A stretch of 43,568 bases of DNA from a virus, in the IMG/VR virus record IMGVR_UViG_3300050821_004721, positions 1 through 43,568 of that record; one strand, written 5' to 3'. Every line of letters starts with the position of its first letter. Position 1 is the stretch's first letter. Below, in pieces: positions 1 to 7,668 of the stretch. The notes under the pieces are model-generated. The model had not been told where the DNA came from. It was given only the letters and a program-made list of their open reading frames with translations, and ran no database searches. A program made the translations under genes and the position numbers.

Positions 1-98
1 CATCCTCGAAGCGCGGATCGAGCTCGAAGCCACGTGCGCTCCGAACCTGGTACGCACGCTGCCTGTCCTGATTGCTGACAAAAACAGGAAAGAAGATG
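1..98. repeat. Terminal direct repeat, copy 1 (contig closure)
   Basis: Bases 1-98 are identical to 43471-43568. Both lie in the same reading frame of the large terminase gene, and joining them gives one uninterrupted protein. This is what an assembler leaves on a circular or circularly permuted genome, not a biological insertion. The non-redundant length is 43,470 bp. Confidence 0.95.
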
Positions 99-253
99 TG
101 GACACGGACGGCGAAGACCACGCTGCGGACACGTTGCGGTACTTCCTGATGACGCGGCCGGCGCCCACAAAGATTCCGTTCCGGGCGCTGAGCGCGGAGT
201 GGCAAGAAGCCATGAGCCGAGCGCAACAAAGAGAGCGCCAGGAGGCGGCCTAA
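2..253 (+). CDS. terL: Terminase large subunit, C-terminal part (nuclease domain end)
   Basis: This open frame enters from the left edge and ends at TAA 251-253. It is the end of the gene that starts at 42212; across the 98-base overlap the frames match exactly and give a protein of about 503 residues. The visible part ends the RNase H-like nuclease domain that cuts concatemeric DNA during packaging. The stretch DHAADTLRYF is the typical last acidic motif of terminase nucleases (Asp with nearby His, then LRYF). The C-terminus is a charged helix ending QEAA. The split is only an effect of where the contig was opened. Confidence 0.93.
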   Translation: MLEARIELEATCAPNLVRTLPVLIADKNRKEDVDTDGEDHAADTLRYFLMTRPAPTKIPFRALSAEWQEAMSRAQQRERQEAA

Positions 254-257
254 TTTC

Positions 258-641
258 GTGCTTAGACACTGTCTGCAGTGCAATGGGCGATTCGATCGAG
301 CCGTCGCGCCGCACACCACATTGAAAGATGACACGGCGTTCGATCCGAATCTCTATTGCCCAAGCTGCGAAGTGCAGATTGTGAATCAAGCCGCCATCCG
401 AGCCGCAGCTCCCCGGAAGCCGAGCGCCGCCGACATCGAGCGCTGGACTGTGGAATGTTTGCGGAAAGATGCGTTCAACGCTCCCCATGAAGCGCGGCGA
501 GTTGCGAAGCGGATGCGGCGGAACTCGCGCGGCGCGAAGTATCCCGTCAACGTCTACCGTTGCCGGATCGCAATCGATCCTGTGATGTTTCCAGAGAGAG
601 CAAGTCCTCACTGGCACATTGGAGGGTCGAAGACACCGTAA
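258..641 (+). CDS. Small zinc-ribbon protein, function unknown
   Basis: 127 residues from GTG 258, four bases after the terminase stop. A CLQC pair near residue 5 and a CPSC pair near residue 34 form a likely zinc site. The C-terminus reads VYRCRIAI then PHWHIGG, resembling the 'Y.C..C..WH' ending of small phage Zn proteins. The middle is a basic helix (residues 55-95). It is the first gene after the terminase and may be translationally coupled to it. I do not recognise a specific function; a DNA- or RNA-binding or HNH-derived role is possible. The start is supported by adjacency rather than by a strong ribosome site. Confidence 0.72.
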   Translation: MLRHCLQCNGRFDRAVAPHTTLKDDTAFDPNLYCPSCEVQIVNQAAIRAAAPRKPSAADIERWTVECLRKDAFNAPHEARRVAKRMRRNSRGAKYPVNVYRCRIAIDPVMFPERASPHWHIGGSKTP

Positions 642-657
642 CAAGGAGGCAGTTCGT

Positions 658-882
658 ATGCGTGACTGGTTTCTCTTGCTCTTAGGCGGCGTCGTTGGAG
701 GCGTCATCACTTACCTCGTATTCGTGAAACATTTCGCCGCAGCGATTGAGGCTCGCGTCCGCGCTGTGCTGACAGCGGAACGCCAGCGCTTCTCGAATGT
801 GATGGCTATGACCGGCAAAGAAGTAGGGGCTGTCGGCCAGGGTATTTCCCAGAAGATCGCAAGCGAAAGTTCAAAGCTGTAA
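658..882 (+). CDS. Small membrane protein with amphipathic helix
   Basis: 74 residues from ATG 658, chosen because AAGGAGG lies at 643-649. A longer reading from 619 would overlap the previous gene and lacks a ribosome site. Residues 4-22 are one hydrophobic membrane segment (FLLLLGGVVGGVITYLVF), followed by a long charged alpha-helix. This is an N-in or N-out anchored coiled-coil layout seen in phage lysis accessory or unknown membrane proteins. No function can be assigned. A terminator follows at 929. Confidence 0.7.
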   Translation: MRDWFLLLLGGVVGGVITYLVFVKHFAAAIEARVRAVLTAERQRFSNVMAMTGKEVGAVGQGISQKIASESSKL

Positions 883-928
883 ATCCAACAATACGGAGGC
901 GCATTGAATCGCACGCCGTAGGGAACAG

Positions 929-958
929 AAAAGCGGACTGCTGGCGCGGTCCGCTTTT
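929..958 (+). terminator. Intrinsic terminator hairpin
   Basis: A perfect 10-bp stem, AAAAGCGGAC (929-938) with GTCCGCTTTT (949-958), has a 10-base loop. The stem's own T-run serves as the tail. It sits between the 74-residue membrane gene and the next gene at 974, whose ribosome site (TTGGAGGAA) starts just after the hairpin. The self-complementary A/T ends would let it work in both directions. Confidence 0.75.
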
Positions 959-973
959 CACTTGGAGGAACAG

Positions 974-1408
974 ATGAAGAGCCTCGGCAGTTTCGTGCTT
1001 TGCCTTCTTGTCGCGGCTCAATCTTTCGCTTCCTCCCGCATTGAGTTCTCGACCTGCGACCATCTCAACCCTCCGGCCATCACCCTCGAAACCAACTGCG
1101 ACGAAGACGAAATCTCGGTTGATATCTACTGGCAGGGAAACGGCATGATTGTCGCGCGAGATGGCTTCCTGCCCATGACCTTGCGGCGAATGCGCAACAA
1201 CCTCAGCATCCACACATATGCCGAGCAGCCGCTCACACCGCAGTTTCCAGTCAGCGAACTGGATCGGCCGGGACATCATGTCTTCCTTGGGACGTGTGTC
1301 GGCGATGGCTTTCCCGCCGAGCTGACGATCTATCTCGGCGTTGAGCGGATCGACGGGATCGACTGCTACTGGGTGCGGGCTGAAGACCTCAATCGAGTAA
1401 CTCCATGA
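974..1408 (+). CDS. Secreted protein, function unknown (signal peptide)
   Basis: 144 residues from ATG 974, preceded by GGAGG at 964-968. The N-terminus is a clear Sec signal peptide: Lys-3, hydrophobic core SFVLCLLVAAQ, and a probable cut after SFA near residue 20. The mature part is acidic, with Cys at DHL/TNCDED, GTCVGDG and IDCYW that could pair in the periplasm. I recognise no family. It is the first of at least eight exported-looking proteins scattered through the virion region. It lies directly after a terminator, so it may have its own promoter or depend on read-through. The stop overlaps the next start (ATGA). Confidence 0.75.
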   Translation: MKSLGSFVLCLLVAAQSFASSRIEFSTCDHLNPPAITLETNCDEDEISVDIYWQGNGMIVARDGFLPMTLRRMRNNLSIHTYAEQPLTPQFPVSELDRPGHHVFLGTCVGDGFPAELTIYLGVERIDGIDCYWVRAEDLNRVTP

Positions 1409-1713
1409 AACAAGGTTGTCCGCCTCCGCAAACGATTGCCGACGAGCTGATGGCGAAGCTCGGCGTTCTCGCCTTCTACCGCTATATGGGGAAGGTGCAA
1501 CTCTTTCTGGCTTGCTGGTACGACACCCAACTGTCGCACGAAGAAAACTGGCGAGTCGCAATGGCCGCAATTGAATCCGGCTGGACCCCGGAAAAGGAAC
1601 TCAATGGAAAAGAACACCATCCTGGAGACAGCGCCGTCTCTGTGTCAGCAGCCAGACCGAACCTCGCCGGACTTGCCGCACAGCTCCAGCGGCGCTGGCG
1701 GCTCGGGACTTAG
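1405..1713 (+). CDS. Hypothetical small protein
   Basis: 102 residues, starting at ATG 1405 inside the previous stop (ATGA), so probably translationally coupled. Residues 1-65 look like a real soluble helical protein (FYRYMGKVQLFLACWYDTQL). The last 35 residues overlap the next gene and have a less natural composition. No family recognised. The amino-terminal portion is the better supported part. Confidence 0.6.
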   Translation: MKQGCPPPQTIADELMAKLGVLAFYRYMGKVQLFLACWYDTQLSHEENWRVAMAAIESGWTPEKELNGKEHHPGDSAVSVSAARPNLAGLAAQLQRRWRLGT

Positions 1714-1831
1714 ATGGCCATACGGTGACTGTGGCGAGTATTACGCGCTGGAGCTGCCCGAAGTCGGGCCGCTGCCGATTGCGGACATGGGCGATGAGAT
1801 CGCCGCGGCACTGAGGGCGGAGGGCTTCTAG
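1604..1831 (+). CDS. Hypothetical small protein
   Basis: 75 residues from ATG 1604, chosen because AAGGAAC lies just upstream and the in-frame ATG at 1571 has no ribosome site. It overlaps the end of the previous frame by about 110 bases. The C-terminal half (WPYGDCGEYYALELPEVGP, then ADMGDEIAAALRAEGF) looks protein-like and folded. No family recognised. Confidence 0.6.
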   Translation: MEKNTILETAPSLCQQPDRTSPDLPHSSSGAGGSGLRWPYGDCGEYYALELPEVGPLPIADMGDEIAAALRAEGF

Positions 1832-1833
1832 CC

Positions 1834-1995
1834 ATGAATCCGCGCTGGCGGTGGGATCATGCGGCGCAGTGTTGGCGCGTCTTCTACGCCGGACAATTCT
1901 GGTGGATCAAGCCGAGCCCGGACAACTGGAAATACTTCCTTCGGGACATTCGCATGATCGCGATCGTTCCCGCGTTAACCACGAGGCCGCAATGA
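1834..1995 (+). CDS. Short Trp-rich hypothetical protein
   Basis: 53 residues, starting three bases after the previous stop and ending at TGA 1993-1995, which overlaps the next ATG at 1992. The N-terminus is Trp/Tyr rich (MNPRWRWDHAAQCWRVFYAG, then QFWWIKPSPDNWKYFL). The tight packing between two genes and the overlapping stop/start support translation. Function unknown. Confidence 0.55.
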   Translation: MNPRWRWDHAAQCWRVFYAGQFWWIKPSPDNWKYFLRDIRMIAIVPALTTRPQ

Positions 1996-2420
1996 GCTTG
2001 GATACGTTTGCGAGCAATCCCTGGGTCCAGGTCCTCGCCGCGATTGGCGCCCTTGATCTTCTCTTTCACGTAGTTCTGAACTTCTGGAGAAAACTCATGG
2101 CAACTGTGACACAGCAGATCACCATCACCATCGCGCCGGCCGCTCCGCCGCCTCCTCCTCCGTTGTCGATCGATACAACGCAAGTGCCGACGAGCGGACA
2201 GGTGGGCGTTGCCTACCAGGGCGAAGTCAACGTCGAAGGCGGCGTTCCTCCTATCTCGTTGTCCGTGACGGATCCGCAGGATCTTCCTCCCGGCATCTCG
2301 ATGGATGGGAACGGCAACCTGAGCGGCACGCCGACAACCGCGGGCCCGTTCACCTTCACCGTGCAGGCGCAGGATTCCGCGCCGTCCGCTCCGCAGGCGC
2401 AACCCGCGAAGTCGAGCTAA
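1992..2420 (+). CDS. Putative-Ig (He_PIG-like) domain protein with N-terminal membrane segment
   Basis: 142 residues from ATG 1992 (ATGA overlap with the upstream gene). ATG 2097, with GGAG eight bases upstream, is an alternative giving 107 residues. Residues about 10-32 (VQVLAAIGALDLLFHVVL) are hydrophobic. A proline linker (APPPPPP) leads to one putative Ig fold. Its GNLSGTPTTAGPFTFTV stretch matches the hallmark of He_PIG domains (LPxGxxxxxxGxLSGTPT..G.y.FTV), found in many bacterial surface proteins. It could decorate the virion or sit in the inner membrane. Two hairpins follow it. Confidence 0.75.
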   Translation: MSLDTFASNPWVQVLAAIGALDLLFHVVLNFWRKLMATVTQQITITIAPAAPPPPPPLSIDTTQVPTSGQVGVAYQGEVNVEGGVPPISLSVTDPQDLPPGISMDGNGNLSGTPTTAGPFTFTVQAQDSAPSAPQAQPAKSS

Positions 2421-2501
2421 CTCTCTCGTCTCGGTTCCCTGGCGTCTTATGTATCCGGCCTGGCTGCGAAGAAGACGGACTGCTACGCACACCGAGCTGC
2501 G

Positions 2502-2527
2502 AGGGCCTCGTTTCCACGGAGGCCTTT
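2502..2527 (+). terminator. Terminator-like hairpin (first of two)
   Basis: GGCCTC (2504-2509) pairs with GAGGCC (2519-2524), extended by G-T and A-T pairs, and is followed by TTTACTT. It lies in the 181-base gap between 2420 and 2602, in which I see no credible gene. Confidence 0.5.
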
Positions 2528-2543
2528 ACTTACGAGAGACCAT

Positions 2544-2588
2544 CGGGGCCCGTTTGCTCTAACGAAGGGCGCGGGCCCCGGTTCTTTT
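2544..2588 (+). terminator. Strong intrinsic terminator (second of two)
   Basis: A perfect 9-bp stem, CGGGGCCCG (2544-2552) with CGGGCCCCG (2572-2580), is followed by GTTCTTTT. Together with the weaker hairpin at 2502 it makes a tandem terminator ahead of the signal-peptide gene at 2602. Confidence 0.78.
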
Positions 2589-2601
2589 CCGAGGACAAAG
2601 C

Positions 2602-2985
2602 ATGAAGATGCCAATCACACTGCTGGCCGTATTGCTGATGTCTGCAATGCCGGTCTTCGCCAACAATCCCGGCCAGCACAGCATTCTCTTCACGTTTCAA
2701 GATGCGAGCTGTGATGCCAGCGTGACCTGCACCTTCAACATGTACCAGGCCACGGCGAGCGGGGCGTGCGGCGCGGGCAAGACTCCGCTTGTGACCAAGA
2801 TTGCGCCGGTCCCGGGCAACGATCAATACCTCCAGGGTAACGTCGCGGCGGGGACGTATTACACGGCTTTTACGGCCGTGGACCCGACGACTGGAGGTGA
2901 AAGCACCTGCTCGAACGAGGTGCAGACATCGGTGCCGGGTATCACCACGAAATCTCCGAGCAACGCTGCCGGTACGGTGCAGTAG
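2602..2985 (+). CDS. Secreted FN3-like domain protein
   Basis: 127 residues from ATG 2602 with a GAGGA ribosome site. Residues 1-20 form a signal peptide (MKMPITLLAVLLMSAMPVFA, cut before NN). The mature part looks like a single fibronectin-III-like fold. SILFTFQDAS is the first strand, CTFNMYQAT matches the 'YNVYR' region, and GTYYTAFTAVD then ESTCSNEV matches the 'YYYVVTAVD..GESxxSN' end of FN3 domains. Four Cys could form disulfides after export. FN3-type modules are common on phage tails, but a Sec signal on one is unusual. It has its own terminator-bounded position. Confidence 0.72.
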   Translation: MKMPITLLAVLLMSAMPVFANNPGQHSILFTFQDASCDASVTCTFNMYQATASGACGAGKTPLVTKIAPVPGNDQYLQGNVAAGTYYTAFTAVDPTTGGESTCSNEVQTSVPGITTKSPSNAAGTVQ

Positions 2986-2996
2986 CGGGGGGAAGC

Positions 2997-3158
2997 ATGG
3001 ACGCCAAAGACCTTAAAGACCCGCGCGACCGCCAGCGAGCCGAGCGCGACGAACGCCGGCATCGCGTGCGCACCTACAAAGAGAAGCCGTCGTTTCCCGC
3101 GCGGCCGTATTGGTTCGGGGAACGCCGCAAGGCAGCCGAGGACGAGGATGGAGCGTAG
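2997..3158 (+). CDS. Short charged hypothetical protein
   Basis: 53 residues from ATG 2997, preceded by the G-rich ribosome site GGGGGGA. Almost entirely charged (MDAKDLKDPRDRQRAERDER), with a C-terminal PARPYWFGERRKAAEDEDGA. Its end overlaps the next gene's start by 11 bases. No function can be inferred. Confidence 0.55.
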   Translation: MDAKDLKDPRDRQRAERDERRHRVRTYKEKPSFPARPYWFGERRKAAEDEDGA

Positions 3159-3339
3159 GCCACTGACTCCGGAGGAGACAGCCCTCCTCAGGTCGAACCG
3201 GAATTGCTCACCTATGAGCAATGCCGAGAAGCTCGGGATCCCCCTCGATCACGCGATGATCGCGCTCCGCGCTCTCTGGGAAATGGGCATTTTGCCGGAA
3301 CAGTTCAAGGAGTACGTGTGTGGGCTACCGCCTTCCTAA
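3148..3339 (+). CDS. Small hypothetical protein
   Basis: 63 residues from ATG 3148 with GAGGA immediately upstream, overlapping the previous gene. The sequence is mostly helical (LTPEETALLRSN, then LDHAMIALRALWEMGILP), which could be a small helix bundle or HTH-like fold. Its stop lies inside the next gene. Function unknown. Confidence 0.6.
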   Translation: MERRPLTPEETALLRSNRNCSPMSNAEKLGIPLDHAMIALRALWEMGILPEQFKEYVCGLPPS

Positions 3340-3694
3340 TCCGCAGTGGGATGGCGAGCTGCGGAAGTGTGTCGTCTGCGGCGTCCAGGACCGGCCGATC
3401 TATGCCGGCTACGCTTCGACGGATCCCGGCGATTTGGGGCAGCCAGTCTTTGAGCATTCGGTAGTACTGGAGTTTTACTTCTGCAAAGACCTGACGGCGA
3501 AAGACAAGGCGGACGGCTATCTGCCCATCAAACTCGACGGCGGCCGCGCGGCAAAGATCCGGGCCATCTGTCTGACCTGCCAGCGCGATGCCTATGAGCG
3601 CGACGAAGTCTGGCGCGATTTCAAGAAGTCGCAACGCGAATCCGACGAACAATCCCGCGAGCCGAGCTTCTACTTCACGCTTTGCTCAGAGTAA
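3320..3694 (+). CDS. Zinc-ribbon hypothetical protein
   Basis: 124 residues from GTG 3320 (AAGGA upstream), overlapping the previous gene by 20 bases. A CVVC pair near residue 17 and a CLTC pair near residue 84, far apart, suggest a split zinc knuckle. The last quarter is a charged helix. No family recognised. It closes a run of small coupled genes; the next gene has a separate ribosome site. Confidence 0.62.
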   Translation: MGYRLPNPQWDGELRKCVVCGVQDRPIYAGYASTDPGDLGQPVFEHSVVLEFYFCKDLTAKDKADGYLPIKLDGGRAAKIRAICLTCQRDAYERDEVWRDFKKSQRESDEQSREPSFYFTLCSE

Positions 3695-3730
3695 CCCTCT
3701 ACCTCTCGCTGACAAGGAGATGTTCTCACG

Positions 3731-6643
3731 ATGAACTCAACGAGATCCTTTCGCACTGATCTGTTAATCGTGCTCGGCTTCCTGCTGGTGATGTTCGGCA
3801 TTCTCGTGCCCGCGGCGCACTGCCAGGGCGGCACGGTAGTCACTCAGCCGACCATTCTCATCAAGACGAGCGGCTCGACGGTAACGACGATCGTCGATCC
3901 ATCACAGCAGTTCTCGACGACTCACTCGATCGAATACGTCTTCCTTGGAACGCTGCCTTCGACGGCAAGCGTCGTCGTCACGGGCGCGATGCGGGGAGGA
4001 TCGGCTTGTACGATCACTGGCGCTCTGTCTGGAACAGGCACGGCGGCAAGCGGTAATCCGGTCCTTCAGGCAAGCGGCCTCTGCGACAAGCTGTTGGTAA
4101 CGACGAGCTGGACCGGAGGCGATGCCACTACCAAGTTGCAGCTCAATGTTCTGGGCGCGGTCATGGCGCGGCTTCCGACTACGGCGGGACCGTTCTATAC
4201 GCAGCAATTCCCCGGAACGACGTTCGATCAACGCGCAATCAACTGCCTCAATTCTCTCCCTGCGACGGGCGGGATCTGCGACGCCTCGAAAGAAGGCAGC
4301 CAGGTCCCGGCCGCTTCCATCACGACCTCGGTCAACAATGCTGTCCTCCTCATGCCGATCGGCACGACTACCCTACAAACCGGCATCACCATTACCGCAA
4401 GCGGCAATCATTTTCTCTTAGGATGTGGAACACCTTGGGCATGTGTGATCGATGGCTCGAACAATGGGACGCTTCCGATTGCGACAATCAATGGCAATTA
4501 TTCCGGCGTCTCCTGGATCTACGGCATCGGCGGCCGATTGAATTCGCAAGCGGGCAATGAGTTCTACATCGGGACGGCGGGATCGGTTTCAGCAGTTGGC
4601 GACTTCATTGACCATGTGTTGGTGCAAGATTCAGGCGGATCCGCGTTTACCTGGACCGATTGCAATCAATGCTCGATCACGTTCTCGAAAGTCGATCACT
4701 CCGGAAATCCCTGCGTCACAATCAACGGCAATGCGAGCAGCAACGGCGGATATGTCGAGGACAATGACTTCGACGACTGCAACACGGTTTCGACGACGAG
4801 CCAGGGCGACATTAACGTGCTCTCGGCCACATGGGGAGCGACGCGCGGCATTGTCGTCCGGCGCAACCGGATCCGCAATGGCAATCAAGGCTTCGCGCAC
4901 ATGGGAACGGCGAACGGCGGGGCGACTGGCGTCGTCTCGATCACCGTTCTGAGCACGACCGTCACCTACATCGGAGGGATGGGATTTCAATCGACCTGGA
5001 CGAACTCGACCAGTAGCAACTGGCACATGCGGATCGCCGATGTCGATTACAAGATCAGTTCGGCGACGACCGGCGCGGTTTCCGGCACGACGACGCTCAC
5101 GCTGTCGAGTGCGATCGTGGCTTCGCCCGGATGTCCTTCGGGAACGTGCGGAACGGTCTCTTACCTTGTCTATAGCGTTCCCGCGGAGCCTGCCGCGAAA
5201 GGCGCATCCGGAGCTTGCGGATACTTTTCCGGGCAGGGCGCGGCGGGACCGGACTCGGTCACGGTGTCAACGAACACGCTGACGCTCAATTCCGACACGA
5301 ACGGCGTCGGCCCGAATACTTACGGCCTGTTCAAGTGCTCGCTCGGCTGGCTGAATTCGACGAGCGTCTGGAATGGATGGACGTTCCAGTACGGGACTTC
5401 GCTCGGAACGCTTGGGACTGCCGGCAAGACGGCGATCATCTCGTCTTGCACGAGCGCGACCGCCTGCACGTTTACGACGACTCCGACCGCGCTGTCGAAT
5501 GCTTCCTGGTGGGTGGCATTCCCGACGCCGCTCGCGACTGACACCGGAGCCGGCGAAGGAATCCAGGTCTCGGCCAAAGCTGAGGACATAACGCTCGCCG
5601 AAGACGATGTCTCAAATACCGCGGATGAAGGTCTGGTCTGCGGCGAGATGAATTGCATCGTCGAGAACAATACCGTCACGAATCCTGCGCAAGCCTGTAG
5701 CGCCGGAGGATGTGGTTGCATCATCGACAGCGTGCAGAGCACGACGACCGGAGGCGGAATCTCTGGCCTGACTGCGACGGGAAATGTCTGCAAAGCAGAC
5801 TCTTCCTTCGGTTATCCGGCGACAGCGCAAGTCAACATCTCGAATACCACCGGCGCGATCGGGTATGCCTGGTTCCTGAGCGTTGCCTCTCCGGTTTCAA
5901 CCTCGTGTTACATGCGATCGCTCAACATTGCCGGCAATTCTGCCATTCAAGGGCCGGCAACCGGGACAATCACGAACGGCTTCCAGGCGATTAACTCGAC
6001 CGCAAGCGTTCCCTGTGTCCTCGATCCTTTCAGCGTCAACATTGGACCGAATGTCTACGACTCGCGCATTACGAATCCGCTCAACATCGCGCTGACCGGA
6101 GGCGCCTGGCAGGGAGCTTTCGCTGGCGCGGACATTCCAACCGCTTTCACGACGACGACCGGCACAACCTCAACCGTCGCGCTGACGCAGGGTACTTACG
6201 AAGTGTGGGGAGTCTACGTCCAGCAAGCGGCTCCCTGCAACAAGATCCTTGCGAGCGTCAAAACTGCAGACACGAACAACTCCTACGCGATCGGCATCTT
6301 TACCGGGATCAGCGGGCTGACGGCAACGCGCCTCTGCTACACGGCGGCACTGTCGAGTGCCACGCTTGCGGCCGGCGCGATCGATGTTCTCACTCCGACT
6401 GCTACAACGCCTCTGATACCGGCCGGGACGCGCATCTATTTCGTCGTCGCTCCGCCGACGACTTGTACGACGAGCTGCGCTCTTGTCTTCAATGGATCCG
6501 CGATCGGAACCGCTGCCGGGTCGCAATTCGGATTCCTGGTGCCAACGGCGACCGGGGTATCGAGCGGCACGATTCCAGCGACACTTACGATGCCGGCTGA
6601 CAATCCCGGCTATGCCACTTATCCCACGTTCGGTCTGAGGTAA
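3731..6643 (+). CDS. Large secreted parallel beta-helix protein (fibre/tailspike-like)
   Basis: 970 residues from ATG 3731, with AAGGAGA upstream. Residues 1-31 are a signal peptide (core LLIVLGFLLVMFGILVPAA, cut near AHC/Q). Residues about 36-155 form a beta domain with GAMRGG..C and a following W, shared with the gene at 19543. Residues 230-400 look like a right-handed parallel beta-helix (pectate-lyase/NosD type: short Asn/Gly-rich rungs such as GYVEDNDFDDC, RGIVVRRNRIRNGN). A beta insert near 410-470 resembles those of other tail genes here. The C-terminal 170 residues are a separate beta-rich domain. Size and layout fit a receptor-binding or glycan-degrading tailspike. A signal peptide on such a protein is odd and could mean secretion or surface display. 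No catalytic residues identified. Confidence 0.75.
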   Translation: MNSTRSFRTDLLIVLGFLLVMFGILVPAAHCQGGTVVTQPTILIKTSGSTVTTIVDPSQQFSTTHSIEYVFLGTLPSTASVVVTGAMRGGSACTITGALSGTGTAASGNPVLQASGLCDKLLVTTSWTGGDATTKLQLNVLGAVMARLPTTAGPFYTQQFPGTTFDQRAINCLNSLPATGGICDASKEGSQVPAASITTSVNNAVLLMPIGTTTLQTGITITASGNHFLLGCGTPWACVIDGSNNGTLPIATINGNYSGVSWIYGIGGRLNSQAGNEFYIGTAGSVSAVGDFIDHVLVQDSGGSAFTWTDCNQCSITFSKVDHSGNPCVTINGNASSNGGYVEDNDFDDCNTVSTTSQGDINVLSATWGATRGIVVRRNRIRNGNQGFAHMGTANGGATGVVSITVLSTTVTYIGGMGFQSTWTNSTSSNWHMRIADVDYKISSATTGAVSGTTTLTLSSAIVASPGCPSGTCGTVSYLVYSVPAEPAAKGASGACGYFSGQGAAGPDSVTVSTNTLTLNSDTNGVGPNTYGLFKCSLGWLNSTSVWNGWTFQYGTSLGTLGTAGKTAIISSCTSATACTFTTTPTALSNASWWVAFPTPLATDTGAGEGIQVSAKAEDITLAEDDVSNTADEGLVCGEMNCIVENNTVTNPAQACSAGGCGCIIDSVQSTTTGGGISGLTATGNVCKADSSFGYPATAQVNISNTTGAIGYAWFLSVASPVSTSCYMRSLNIAGNSAIQGPATGTITNGFQAINSTASVPCVLDPFSVNIGPNVYDSRITNPLNIALTGGAWQGAFAGADIPTAFTTTTGTTSTVALTQGTYEVWGVYVQQAAPCNKILASVKTADTNNSYAIGIFTGISGLTATRLCYTAALSSATLAAGAIDVLTPTATTPLIPAGTRIYFVVAPPTTCTTSCALVFNGSAIGTAAGSQFGFLVPTATGVSSGTIPATLTMPADNPGYATYPTFGLR

Positions 6644-6655
6644 GGAGTGTCTCCT

Positions 6656-6898
6656 GTGAGTATGACTTGGCAGATCGTGTTGGCGCTGTTCACCATTCTT
6701 ATCCAAGTCGCAACCGCCGCCTATGTGTATGGACGGCTGACGGAGCGAGTGAGAACGCTTGGCGATCGCACTGTTGACCACGGCCGCCGAATCACGAACC
6801 TCGAAACGGTGACGAGTGGCGTTGGCGGTCATGGCGAACGGATCACCGCGATCGAGGCCTGGCGTCTCGAACATCTGCGTAAGGGCCCGAACACCTGA
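6656..6898 (+). CDS. Membrane-anchored coiled-coil protein, candidate holin or lysis accessory
   Basis: 80 residues from GTG 6656, eight bases after AAGGAG (6642-6647). ATG 6662 is an alternative. Residues 4-24 are one membrane segment (WQIVLALFTILIQVATAAYV), followed by a heptad-like helix (RLTERVRTLGDRTVDHGRR, then RITAIEAWRLEHL). It lies directly upstream of the L,D-transpeptidase-fold enzyme, so a role as holin or spanin partner is likely from position. It has only one TM helix, so it would be a class III holin or an inner-membrane lysis accessory. The family is not certain. Confidence 0.65.
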   Translation: MSMTWQIVLALFTILIQVATAAYVYGRLTERVRTLGDRTVDHGRRITNLETVTSGVGGHGERITAIEAWRLEHLRKGPNT

Positions 6899-6908
6899 CG
6901 GAGAGACT

Positions 6909-7328
6909 ATGCCGCACATCTACGAGCAGAAAACGGGGAAGTGGACGCACGACACCGGCGCGGCGCAATTCACCTGGACGGGCTATTCCGGACACGGCGA
7001 GGGGAAAAACAATCCCGCCATGCAGGCGGTCCACGACGTAGGGCCGATCCCGTGCGGCAAATATCTGATCGGAACGTTCTTTGATCACCCCGAGAAAGGC
7101 CCTGTTGTCGCTCGTCTGACGCCATTGCCCGAAACCAACACTTTCGGTCGCACGGCTCTGGAGCTGCATGGGGACAGTATCCAGGCTCCTGGCACGGCCA
7201 GCCTTGGCTGCATCATCCAGTCCCGGCCCGCTCGGGAACACATCCGCGACAGTCACGATTACAACCTGGAGGTCATCAGTGGCGAAGAACCAGCAGTCAC
7301 TCAATCAGGGACAGACGCCGTTCGCTGA
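6909..7328 (+). CDS. L,D-transpeptidase-fold / Tlde1-like (DUF2778) peptidoglycan enzyme, candidate endolysin
   Basis: 139 residues from ATG 6909 (GGAGAG upstream); a longer reading from 6816 would overlap the previous gene and lacks a ribosome site. The order of motifs matches the DUF2778/Tlde1 family: YSGHGEGKNNP near residue 26, GPIPCGKY near 45, then LHGDS (His-87) and ASLGCI (Ser-98, Cys-101). His and Cys are the catalytic pair of L,D-transpeptidase folds; Tlde1 enzymes cut or exchange D-amino acids on peptide stems. There is no signal peptide, as expected for a holin-dependent lysin. No other muralytic gene is visible, so this is the best endolysin candidate. The assignment to lysis is inference from context. 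Confidence 0.75.
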   Translation: MPHIYEQKTGKWTHDTGAAQFTWTGYSGHGEGKNNPAMQAVHDVGPIPCGKYLIGTFFDHPEKGPVVARLTPLPETNTFGRTALELHGDSIQAPGTASLGCIIQSRPAREHIRDSHDYNLEVISGEEPAVTQSGTDAVR

Positions 7329-7626
7329 GGACGGCAAAGGCAAGCCGAAAAAACAAGTCGGCAATGCCAAGCAAGCGAAGTCTGTCACATTCACCAAGAC
7401 GCGGCGTCCTGGCGTCTATACCACGCGGACCGAGTACGACAACAGCGGCGACAGCCCGTACAAGCCGTCCGATGAAGATGTCCATCTTGCCGACGAGGAT
7501 CCCAAGGACCGGCTCGCGAAAGAATTCGGCGAGATCGATGCGGACAGCTCGCTCGATGCCGGCGAGAAGCGCCGCAAGAAGGCGAAAGCCTCGCTCGGTT
7601 CGTCCGTCGCGCAAGAAGTCGAGTAA
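7279..7626 (+). CDS. Hydrophilic hypothetical protein
   Basis: 115 residues from GTG 7279, preceded by GGAGG at 7268-7272. It begins inside the last 50 bases of the lysin gene. Rich in Lys, Asp, Glu and Ser (GKGKPKKQVGNAKQAKS near residue 20), with a likely disordered character and one short beta-like patch (TFTKTRRPGVYTTRTEY). No family recognised. The phage uses such hydrophilic proteins in several places (10388, 15483); a virion-associated role is possible but not shown. Confidence 0.62.
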   Translation: MAKNQQSLNQGQTPFAEDGKGKPKKQVGNAKQAKSVTFTKTRRPGVYTTRTEYDNSGDSPYKPSDEDVHLADEDPKDRLAKEFGEIDADSSLDAGEKRRKKAKASLGSSVAQEVE

Positions 7627-7668
7627 GGAACACGCGCAAGCGTGACTTCAATTCAGGAGACACACACT

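Noticed and set aside
2449-2562. Possible 37-residue plus-strand peptide in the gap after the Ig gene
   Set aside because: It runs through two terminator hairpins and lacks a ribosome site.
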